Source of the DNA: Roseiarcus sp963748545
GTDB taxonomy: Bacteria; Pseudomonadota; Alphaproteobacteria; Rhizobiales; Beijerinckiaceae
Length of the DNA stretch: 64,000 nucleotides
Direction of reading: 5' to 3'
NCBI GenBank assembly: GCA_963748545.1
Contig: CAVVJO010000051.1
Location: forward strand, 124,001-188,000
A program made the position numbers and the translations under genes. Positions 32,394 to 40,805 of the stretch are shown here, piece after piece. The notes under the pieces were generated by a model that did not search any database, was not told where the DNA came from, and saw nothing but the letters and a program-made list of their open reading frames with translations. Each line of letters begins with the position of its first letter. The stretch's first letter is position 1.

Positions 32394-34941
32394 TCAGTCC
32401 TCCGCGAGGTCCTCGAAAGCGCCCCGGTCGACGCCGTTGCCGACCAGGATCTCGCGTTTCCCGGCGTGGTTGGGCGGGCTGACGACGCCCTCCTTTTCCA
32501 TCCGTTCGACCAGCGAGGCCGCCTTGTTGTAGCCGACCGACAGGCGGCGCTGGATGTAGCTGGTCGAGACCTTCCGGTCGCGAAGCACGATGTTGACGGC
32601 GCGGTCGTAGAAGTCGGCGGATTCCTCGGCGTCCATCGAACCGACCGGGGCGGCCGCATCCTCGTCCTCCTCGGGCTCGTCCTCCTCGGTGATGGCGTGG
32701 AGATATTCCGGGCTGCCCTGCTTCTTGAGGTGCGCGACCACCTTCTCGACTTCGGGATCGGAGACGAACGGGCCGTGGACGCGCGAGATGCGACCGCCGC
32801 CGGCCATGTAGAGCATGTCGCCCTGGCCGAGCAGTTGCTCGCCGCCCTGTTCGCCCAGGATGGTGCGGCTGTCGATCTTGCTCGTCACCTGAAACGAGAT
32901 GCGGGTCGGAAAATTCGCCTTGATCGTGCCGGTGACCACATCGACGGAGGGGCGCTGGGTCGCCATGATCAGATGGATCCCGGCCGCGCGCGCCATCTGG
33001 GCGAGCCGCTGGATCGCGCCCTCGATGTCTTTGCCGGCGACCATCATGAGATCCGCCATCTCGTCGACGACCAGCACGATGTAGGGCAACTCCTCGAGGG
33101 TCAGCTCCTCATGCTCGTAGATCGCCTCGCCGGTCTCGCGGTCGAAGCCGGTCTGGACCGTGCGAGTCAGCGTCTCGCCCTTGGCGCGCGCCTCGGCCAC
33201 CCGGCCGTTGAAGCCGTCGATGTTGCGCACCCCGACCTTGGACATCTTCTTGTAACGATCCTCCATCTCCCGCACCGCCCATTTCAGCGCGACCACCGCC
33301 TTCTTCGGGTCGGTGACGACTGGGGTCAGCAGATGGGGAATGCCGTCGTAGGCCGAGAGCTCGAGCATCTTGGGATCGACCATGATCAGACGGCACTGCT
33401 CCGGCTTCAGCCGATAGACGAGCGACAGGATCATGGTGTTGATCGCCACCGACTTGCCGGAGCCGGTGGTGCCCGCGACCAGGAGATGGGGCATGCGGGC
33501 GAGGTCGACGATCACCGGCTCGCCGCCGATCGTCTTGCCGAGCGCGATGGCAAGCCGGTGCTTCGACTTCTCGAAGTCCTCGCTGGCGAGGAGCTCGCGC
33601 AGAAACACCGTTTCGCGGCGCTGGTTCGGCAACTCGATGCCGATCGCGTTCCGTCCCTGCACGACCGCGACGCGCGCCGAGACCGCCGACATCGAACGGG
33701 CGATGTCATCGGCCAGGCCAATGACGCGGGACGACTTGACCCCCGGCGCGGGCTCGAGTTCGTAGAGCGTCACTACCGGACCAGGGCGGACGTTCATGAT
33801 TTCGCCCTTGACGCCGAAATCGTCGAGGACGCCCTCGAGCATGCGGGCGTTCTGCTCGAGCGCGTCGGTGGAAATCTTTCCCCCGACTTCTTCGGTTCGG
33901 CGAGGACCGCGAGCGGCGGCATGGCCCATTCGCCCCGCGGCGAAAAGGCGAACTTGAGTTGCGAGTCCGCGGCGGCGCGCGAGCCGGGCTTCAGCGGGCC
34001 GGCCGGCGCCGCCACACGGGGGCTGGGGCTTTCCGGCGTCGCCGCCTGCGCAGGGGCCGTCGTCGCAACGCCCTTTGGGCGCGGGGCGTAGGCGGACGGG
34101 CTGGTCACCCCCCGTCGTCGGCTTGGAGGCCCACCCAGGCCGGGCGATTTCCGGAGGCTTGAGTCGTCGTCCCCGCCGGGCGGGCGGCCAAGCGCGTCCG
34201 GGCGGGTCGGCGGATCACCCGCTTCAAGGCGGCCTTTGCGGTCAGCAGGGCGTGAATCGCGGCCCCGATCGAAACGATCCCAAAGCCCGGCTCGTCCAAG
34301 CCGTCTTCGTCGTCAGAACGCCCTTCGGCTCGCCCGCCGTTCTTGGCTTTCTTCCGATTGTCGTCGGCCTGCGGCCGATGCGCGAAGCCGACCCCTGCCG
34401 CCGCGGTGAGGGTGAGGATCGCGATCGCGGCGAAGGCTGCGCCAAAAGCGGCCACCCCCCACGTCGATCCGGACGCCACTCGCCTGGGAAGCGAAAGCAA
34501 GGCGTCGCCAACGACGCCCCCGAGCCCTGTGGGAAGGGGCCAGCTTCCGGGCGCAGGAAGCAGCGAGGCCAGCGCCGTGGCCGCCGCGATCCCAAGGACA
34601 TAGAGACCGAGCTTGATCCGCGGATGGGCGAGTCGCCTTTCTGTGATCAGCCTCCAGCCCCAAAGAGCGGGGGGCGCCAGCGCGGCGATGCAGCCCAGGC
34701 CAAGCATCTGCATGACGATGTCGGCTGCGATCGCTCCCGGACCGCCCAGGAGGTTGTGGACCGGCGCGTTGGTCGCGTGATTGAGACTGGGATCCTCGAC
34801 CGACCAGGTCAGAAGCGCGAGCCCCAGGCCGACAACTCCGGCGAGCGCCGCGACCCCGAGCGATTCGGCCGCCCGGCGCTTGGGAAATTCCCGTACCGCG
34901 GTGGGCAGATAGTCGAACACCGAGAATGTCGTAGTACGCAT
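32394..34941 (-). CDS. ftsK: DNA translocase FtsK (two apparent frameshifts)
   Basis: A divisome-anchored motor that pumps chromosome-dimer DNA to dif. The N-terminal membrane domain has about four segments (VGLGLALLTW, IVMQMLGLGCIAALA, LGLYVLGIAAATALAS, FGAAFAAIAILTLTAA). A basic/Pro-rich linker and a RecA-like motor follow (Walker A AGTTGSGKSVAINTM; VLVVDEMADLMMV). A C-terminal winged-helix gamma domain (SADFYDRAVNIVLRDRKVSTSYIQRRLSVGYNKAA, quoted here only as family evidence by its first and last residues S and A) recognises KOPS. Frame breaks lie at the C6 run 34108-34113 (one base too many) and the C5 run 33880-33884 (one too few). Restored length is about 849 aa, normal for the family. 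Confidence 0.93.
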
Positions 34942-35089
34942 CGCTTACTCGCCCGCTCGAGCCGGCGAGCATCCTGCGCGCCGCTTGGCGACGACCCTAA
35001 GCAGGGCAAGTTAATGCGCGCCTAACCATAACCGTTTGCTCGCGTCGCGCCGCGCTTCGCGCGCTGCGGGTCTGCCCTGCAAAGCCAAG

Positions 35090-35114
35090 AAAAAGGGCGC
35101 CCCGAAGGGCGCCC
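35090..35114 (-). terminator. Rho-independent terminator after amtB
   Basis: On the minus strand the stem GGGCGCC...GGCGCCC with a small loop is followed directly by TTTTT. It lies about 50 bases after the amtB stop, so it ends the glnK-amtB transcript. Confidence 0.85.
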
Positions 35115-35161
35115 AAGTTCGGGAGGAAAGGAAACCGGCGGCCGCGGCCGCCGGGCGTGGA

Positions 35162-36673
35162 TTATTGCACGACCTCGCCGTGCAGGGCGTAATCGAGACC
35201 GTCGCGCTCGACTTCGTCGGAGACGCGCAGGCCGATCGTCGCCTTGATGATGGCGAGAATGATGACGGTGACGATCGCGTCGTAGACGATGACCGTGCCG
35301 ACGCCGATGCACTGGTTGAGGAACTGGCCCGGGTTGCCTTCGAGCACGCCGGCGGTGCCGCCGTACTGGCTGACAGCAAACACGCCAGTCAAAAGCGCGC
35401 CGATGATGCCGCCGACGCCGTGGACGCCGAAGCAGTCGAGCGCGTCATCATAGCCGAACGCCTTTTTGAGCGCGGTTGCGCCGAGGTAGCAGCCCACGCC
35501 GCAGGCGACGCCGATCACAAAGGCGCCGACTGGACCGACGAAGCCGGACGCAGGGGTAATCGCCACAAGACCGGCGACCGCCCCCGAGCAGATGCCGATG
35601 ACTGTCGGCTTGCCGTGGTGCGCCCACTCGATGAACATCCAGGTCAGAGCAGCAACTGCAGTCGCGATCTGCGTCACGGTCATCGCCATGCCGGCCTGCA
35701 CGCCCGCGCTGACCGCGGAGCCTGCGTTGAAGCCGAACCAGCCGACCCACAGGAGGCCCGCGCCGATAAAGGTCAGGACCATGTTGTGTCCCGGGCCGCT
35801 GTCCCGACGCTTGCCAACCATGATCGCCGCAATGAGACCCGCGACGCCCGCGTCGATATGGACGACCGTGCCGCCGGCAAAGTCGAGAACCTTGACCCAG
35901 GCGTCGCTGTTGGCCGAGTTGAAGATTCCGTCAGGCCCCCACAGCCAATGGGCGACCGGGGCGTACACCAGGATCGACCACAGACCCATGAACCAGAGCA
36001 TGGCGGAGAACTTCATGCGCTCCGCGAATGCGCCGGCGATGAGTGCGGGCGTGATGATCGCGAAGGTCATCTGGAAGCACATGTAGACGGTCTCGGGGAT
36101 CGTCGGAGCGAGCGAATTCGGGTTGCCGATGCCGCCGTTGTTAACGTCGCTGAGAATGCCCTGAAGGAACGCACGGCTAAGGCCGCCGATGAAGGGCGTC
36201 CCGCCGGTGAACGAGAGCGAGTACGTGACCACCGCGTAGATGACCGTAACCAGACAAGTGACAGCAAAGCTCGTCATCACTGTGTCGCCGACGTTCTTTT
36301 TACGCACCATTCCGCCGTAGAAGAGTCCGAGTCCGGGGATCGTCATCATCAGAACGAGCGCGACCGACGTCAGCATCCATGCGGTGTCGCCCCCGCTCGG
36401 GGTGCAGTTGGTCAGAATAGCCGGCACGGCCGGCACGGCCGCAAATTTGTCGGTCTCAGGAATCGCGGCGACAGCCGCAGCGCAGGCCGGCGTCGCGGGC
36501 GGGGCGGGTTTGGCCGAAGCAGCGGGAGCAGGGGCGGCGGCCGGAGTGGCGGCGGGCGCTTCGGTCGTCGCGGGCGCGTTCTGCGCATAAGACGCGACAG
36601 GCGCCGCGAAGCCGATCAATGCGGCTATCGCCAGCGCCGGAGCGAGGCCAGAGAAAACTCGTTTCAGTCTCAT
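35162..36673 (-). CDS. amtB: Ammonium transporter AmtB
   Basis: A 503-aa protein with eleven or so membrane segments and the standard Amt features: DTAWMLTSVALVLMMTIPGLGLFYGGMV, FQMTFAIITPALIAGAFAERMKFSAML, and DDALDCFGVHGVGGIIGALLTGVFA with pore histidines. The first ~75 residues add a signal-like helix and an Ala/Pro-rich segment before the first transport helix, so it is longer than typical AmtB. It conducts ammonia/ammonium across the inner membrane. glnK lies 40 bases upstream, the classic pairing in which GlnK plugs AmtB. A terminator follows. Confidence 0.96.
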   Translation of the reverse strand: MRLKRVFSGLAPALAIAALIGFAAPVASYAQNAPATTEAPAATPAAAPAPAASAKPAPPATPACAAAVAAIPETDKFAAVPAVPAILTNCTPSGGDTAWMLTSVALVLMMTIPGLGLFYGGMVRKKNVGDTVMTSFAVTCLVTVIYAVVTYSLSFTGGTPFIGGLSRAFLQGILSDVNNGGIGNPNSLAPTIPETVYMCFQMTFAIITPALIAGAFAERMKFSAMLWFMGLWSILVYAPVAHWLWGPDGIFNSANSDAWVKVLDFAGGTVVHIDAGVAGLIAAIMVGKRRDSGPGHNMVLTFIGAGLLWVGWFGFNAGSAVSAGVQAGMAMTVTQIATAVAALTWMFIEWAHHGKPTVIGICSGAVAGLVAITPASGFVGPVGAFVIGVACGVGCYLGATALKKAFGYDDALDCFGVHGVGGIIGALLTGVFAVSQYGGTAGVLEGNPGQFLNQCIGVGTVIVYDAIVTVIILAIIKATIGLRVSDEVERDGLDYALHGEVVQ

Positions 36674-36713
36674 GGTTGGGGAACTCCGGTAGGAAAAGGA
36701 AAGGGGTCGCTAG

Positions 36714-37052
36714 TCAGAGTGCGTCTTTGTCCTTCTCGCCGGTGCGGATGCGCACCGCCGAGTCGAGGCCGTAGACGAAGATCTTGCCGTCGCCGATCTG
36801 ACCGGTGCGGGCCGCCGCGACGATCGCGTCGACGACCTTGTCGGCCATGTCGGCGTTTACGGCGACTTCAATTTTGAGCTTCGGCAGGAAGCTGACCGCG
36901 TATTCCGCGCCGCGGTAGATTTCCGTGTGGCCCTTCTGGCGGCCGTATCCCTTGACTTCTGTGACAGTCAGGCCGTGTACGCCTATGGCGGTAAGCGCGT
37001 CGCGCACCTCCTCCAGCTTGAACGGCTTTATGATCGCCATGACAACTTTCAT
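36714..37052 (-). CDS. glnK: Nitrogen regulatory protein P-II (GlnK)
   Basis: A 112-aa protein of typical length. The T-loop with the uridylylation tyrosine Y51 is present (RGAEYAVSFLPK), as are the PII signatures (KVVMAIIKPFKLEEVRDAL, TGQIGDGKIFVYGLDSAVRIRTGE). It binds ATP/ADP and 2-oxoglutarate and controls AmtB and other nitrogen targets. It is first in the glnK-amtB operon. A sigma-54-like promoter lies about 100 bases upstream. Confidence 0.96.
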   Translation of the reverse strand: MKVVMAIIKPFKLEEVRDALTAIGVHGLTVTEVKGYGRQKGHTEIYRGAEYAVSFLPKLKIEVAVNADMADKVVDAIVAAARTGQIGDGKIFVYGLDSAVRIRTGEKDKDAL

Positions 37053-37149
37053 TGGCCTCGCCCCAATTTGACGCGGGACGGCTGATAGATGGCCGCGCCG
37101 CTATCTGCGGTGAAGTCGGGGCGCTGAGACGCCCCGCCGGCATCCGTCT

Positions 37150-37165
37150 TACAAGGGCCATGCCA
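37150..37165 (-). promoter_or_regulatory. Candidate sigma-54 promoter of glnK-amtB
   Basis: On the minus strand TGGCATGGCCCTTGTA matches the -24/-12 consensus TGGCAC-N5-TTGCA except for two positions (T for C, T for C in the -12 GC). It is about 100 bases before the glnK start, a usual distance. No clear NtrC site was found upstream. Nitrogen-responsive control is expected for this operon but is inferred here. Confidence 0.45.
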
Positions 37166-37295
37166 TCGGGCTCGGCGCCCTTAGGCCTCGGAAAGGGCGT
37201 CGCTTTTCCGCAATCTGGACGCGCTCCGGCTCATGAAGGGGAGCTGCGTCTCGGCAATGGCTAAGATTTGGGCGCCGACAAAATAGGCTGATGGG

Positions 37296-38164
37296 CTAGA
37301 GATCGCGGCGCTGCCGCAGAAGACCCTCCTGCGCCACGCTGGCCACAAGCGTTCCGTCCCGCGCGTACAGCAACCCACGAACGAGCGCGGTGGCGCCGGA
37401 GGCGTTCGGGGTCTCCTGAGAGTAGAGGAGCCAATCGTCCGCTCTCGTTGGGCGATGAAGCCAGAACGCGTGATCAAGGCTCGCGACCTGAACCCGCTGG
37501 TCGTGGATCGCAAGTCCGTGGGCCCGCAGCGCAGCGCCGAGCAACGTCATGTCCGAAAGGTAAACGAGCGCCGCGCGGTGCAGCGCAGGGTCGTCGGGCA
37601 GGGCGCCCCGACCCGGATCCAGACGCTTTGCCGGGTGTCCGGCTCCGACTTTGGGTTGCGGGGGGCGCCCGGCGCGGCATGGTCGGTTTGCCGCACCTCG
37701 ATCGGCCAAATCCAATCAAGCGCGCTCAGGGCTCGCAACCTCGCCGGTCCCTCCAGCCTCTCCGCCGCCTCCCGCGGATCGGGGCAGGCGTCGGGCGGCG
37801 GCGCCGGGGGCGCGGGGGTCGCGTGTTCAAACCCAGACTCCTTTTCGTGGAACGACGCGGTCATGACGAAGATCGTCGAGTCCTTCTGGCGCGCCACGAC
37901 TCGCCGCGTCGTGAAGCTGCGCCCGTCCCTCACCCGTTCGACCTCGTACAGAATAGGCTGTTTCGGATCGCCGCCGAGCAGGAAGTAGGCGTGCAGCGAG
38001 TGTGGATCACGACCGGATACCGTTCGCTCGGCCGCCACCAAGGCCTGAGCGAGCACTTGGCCGCCGTAGACCCGACGCCACCCGTTATCAGGAGAGAGGC
38101 CGGTAAAGCGGTCATCTCCTTCCCGCACAAGGTCAAAGAGGGCGACGAGGTCGAAGACGCTCAT
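37296..38164 (-). CDS. tesB: Acyl-CoA thioesterase II (TesB-like; apparent frameshift)
   Basis: The N-terminal hot-dog half is SVFDLVALFDLVREGDDRFTG, then WRRVYGGQVLAQALVAAERTV and DGRSFTTRRVVARQKDSTIF. The C-terminal half, in another frame, continues with LHRAALVYLSDMTLLGAALRAHG and QVASLDHAFWLHRP, the region carrying the conserved catalytic aspartate in the family. One base is missing in the CCCC at 37606-37609. Restored length is about 290 aa. It hydrolyses medium- to long-chain acyl-CoA. ATG at 38164 fits the family start. Confidence 0.9.
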
Positions 38165-38474
38165 AAAGGGGGTTCCCGGTTGGCTGACGATGGTGGTACC
38201 CGAAACGCTTGGCGTCAACGAGGGCGGCCAAGCCCGGCGTGAGGGGCGGCCCTAGTCATAGTCGACGCTTCCGGCTCGACCGCGACCGCCGAGCGGCTGG
38301 AGGTTGGCCTCGAACGAACGGATTGGCCGACTCTGGAGCGGTAGCGACCCGAGCGGTCATCAATAAGACGGATCAAGACGGGGTCCGACGCCCTCTTGCG
38401 CGGGGGGATTTGGACGGGCATGGTGCCGGCCGAAATAGGGCCGTCCGAACGGCCGAGGAGAGTTGGGGCGCAGA

Positions 38475-38714
38475 ATGCGTGTGATCGGCCTTTTGGGCTT
38501 GCTGCTGGCGTTGTCGGGCTGCGCGTCCGAGCGTTCCGTGACGTTCATCTACTATCCGAACCATCCGAACGACAGCAAATTCCCGACGCCCGCGCAATTC
38601 GCCGCCGAGGCGCAAAAGGAATGCGGCCAATACGGACTCGTCGCCGTTCATGACTGGGAAAGCGTCACCGAATTCCAGCGTGTGCGATCGTTCTGGCGCT
38701 GCGTCCCCCGCTGA
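38475..38714 (+). CDS. Small lipoprotein
   Basis: A 79-aa protein with a signal peptide and a lipobox (LLGLLLALSGC) near residues 6-16. The mature part (PTPAQFAAEAQKECGQYGLVAV, SFWRCVPR) holds two further cysteines that may form a disulphide. ATG at 38475 begins the signal. No family name; lipid-anchored envelope protein inferred. Confidence 0.7.
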   Translation: MRVIGLLGLLLALSGCASERSVTFIYYPNHPNDSKFPTPAQFAAEAQKECGQYGLVAVHDWESVTEFQRVRSFWRCVPR

Positions 38715-38732
38715 CGCTGGCGCGAACAGCGG

Positions 38733-39691
38733 CTACTTGCCGTAAGTCAGGCGCAAGGCCTTCGGGTGCCAACCCGGCGGCGCCGGGTAAGGCGCGGCTT
38801 CTGCAATAGCGTTCATCACCGCCATGTCCAAGTTGGGCGATCCGCTCGAACTGACGATCTTTCGCTCCAGGAGATTGCCGGTTTCGTCAAGCGCGAACAC
38901 GATGGCTCCGCCACGAGTAGCATTCGCATCTTTCGGTTGATGCAGATGGGCGCGAATCATTCCGTAGACGATCGTAAAATAACGGACCTCCGCGCTGCCC
39001 CCAACAATGGGCGACTCGGTTGCAGCATGAGCGAATTTGTAATCCGGAAGGACCTCTGCAGACGGCGCTGGTGTCCCAGGGGGCGCCTTTGCGGCCGGGG
39101 CCGGCGGTGGGACGGGCTTCTCGGCCGGCGCAGGCGGGGCCGGGGGCGAAGCCTCGGCGTCCTTCTCATCTGGCGTCTTTGCTGACCGGGTGTCCGCGTT
39201 GTACGGTGGCGACGACTGCTGCGGAATCGGGGCCGCCTGCGCCGTCTGAGGTGTGGCGGCCGGCGGCTCCTTTGACTCCTGGGGCGCGCCGGCCGTTTCG
39301 GCCGGCTCCGGTTTTGTTGCGGGCGCCGACGTCTTGGCGTCCGGGGAGTCCCGGTTGGCTTTCTCCGGCGTCAAGACGCTCGGCGCGTCATAAGCCGGCC
39401 GCTCGTCGTCGGGCTCGGGCGGAGGTTTGGGCTTCTCCTGGGCCGGTTTCGGCGGCGGAGGCGGGGGGGAGGCTTCTCGACCACCACCTCGATCGGGATT
39501 TCTTCGACGGGCGGGGGAGGGCGCGGGGCGAAGGCCAGGATCACAACGATCGCCACCGGAACGAGGAGATGCAGCGCAGCCGCGGCAGTGAGGGCGAGCC
39601 TCAGCGCCCGACGCTCGGTTGCGGTCGGCGACGCCGGCGGGGCCACGTGATCGATCGCGTCGGCCTTGAAGGACGCGTCGGACAACGACAT
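38733..39691 (-). CDS. tonB: TonB-like energy transducer (apparent frameshift in a G7 run)
   Basis: The N-terminal part has a single membrane anchor (LALTAAAALHLLVPVAIVVILAF) and then the start of a proline-rich linker (PRPPPPVEEIPIEVVVEKPPP). In another frame the Pro/Glu/Lys-rich periplasmic linker continues (KPAQEKPKPPPEPDDERP), and the C-terminal domain closes with SPNLDMAVMNAIAEAAPYPAPPGW, the TonB-family fold. The join is the G7 run at 39463-39469; one more base restores the frame. It would couple the proton motive force to outer-membrane receptors. No ExbB/ExbD genes lie nearby. Restored length is about 319 aa. Confidence 0.85.
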
Positions 39692-39885
39692 GAGCGGAGG
39701 CAAGGTCTCGTCGGAAAGCGTTGAGCCCCTCCTTGATGCATCCCCACCGGCCTGGTCAATGGATTTTCGCCAGCTGGCGCGCAGCGGGCGGGCCCAAGCA
39801 GGGTCAAGGCTTTGCCGAGCGGCGCTTTTTGGCGTAAGCGGCCCCGGTCCGACTTTTGGGCGACCGTAGGAAGGCATTGCCGGGA

Positions 39886-40707
39886 ATGAGCGTCGGGCCG
39901 CGAGCGGTTGTGTTCGATTCGGGACTCGGAGGCCTGACGGTTCTCAGCGCGATCCGGACCCTCCGGCCGGACGTGGGCATCGTCTATGTCGCCGACGATG
40001 CGGCGTTTCCTTACGGCCAGCTCAGCGAACCGGCGCTGATCGGGCGCGTCCAGACGGTGATGGCGCGAATTGTCGCGAACTGGCGCCCCGACATTGTGGT
40101 CGTCGCCTGCAGCACCGCTTCGACCCTCGCCCTGCCGCATTTGAGAAGCGCCCATCCGGATCTGCCTTTCGTCGGGGTCGTGCCGGCGATCAAGCCGGCC
40201 GCTCAGGCCTCGCGCTCGGGGCTCGTCAGCGTGCTGGCGACGCGTGGGACGGTGGCGCGCGACTATACGCATGCGCTGGTCCGCGAGCACGCGGCCGATT
40301 GCGAGGTCACCCTGGTCGGCTCGTCGGTCCTCGCCCCGCTCGCCGAGCGGTTCTTGCGCGGCGGCCCAGTCGAAGACGCCGAGATCGCCCAGGAAATCGC
40401 GCCCTGTTTCGTCGAGAAGGATGGCCGGCGTACCGACCACCTCGTGCTCGCCTGCACCCATTTTCCGCTGCTGATCGAGTTGTTCGGTCGTCTCGCGCCC
40501 TGGCCGGTCGCCTTCGTCGATCCCGCGCCTGCGATTGCGCGCCGGCTAGATTCCCTGCTCGGCGGCGCGCCGAGAGGGCGGGCGAGCCGCACAGGCGCGC
40601 TTGTCTTCACCAGCGGCCTGCCGCCAGAGCCCGGCCTTCAAAAAACCTTGCTTCAATACGGATTGGAGTTTACCCCCACGACGGCGATCAGCCTGGCGAC
40701 CGCGTAA
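39886..40707 (+). CDS. murI: Glutamate racemase
   Basis: A 273-aa protein making D-glutamate for peptidoglycan. The N-terminal VVFDSGLGGLTVLSAI motif and both catalytic cysteines are present (C75 in VVACSTAST and C190 in LACTHFPLL). ATG at 39886 was chosen because MSVGPRAVVFDSG leads straight into the fold; a TTG further upstream is unlikely. It is divergent from tonB. Confidence 0.95.
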   Translation: MSVGPRAVVFDSGLGGLTVLSAIRTLRPDVGIVYVADDAAFPYGQLSEPALIGRVQTVMARIVANWRPDIVVVACSTASTLALPHLRSAHPDLPFVGVVPAIKPAAQASRSGLVSVLATRGTVARDYTHALVREHAADCEVTLVGSSVLAPLAERFLRGGPVEDAEIAQEIAPCFVEKDGRRTDHLVLACTHFPLLIELFGRLAPWPVAFVDPAPAIARRLDSLLGGAPRGRASRTGALVFTSGLPPEPGLQKTLLQYGLEFTPTTAISLATA

Positions 40708-40805
40708 GCGCCGTGACCTCGGGCGGCGTTCGCCGGCAATTGTGCGGCGCAATCGCGTCGTCGTAAGAGGAGCGGCATTCGCTCAGTCGGAAAGGCCAAG
40801 CGCCC

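Noticed and set aside
32394..34941. Programmed ribosomal frameshifting in ftsK (and in flhA, guaA)
   Set aside because: No slippery heptamer with a downstream structure is apparent, these families do not use recoding, and the shifts go both ways in different genes, which fits sequence error better.
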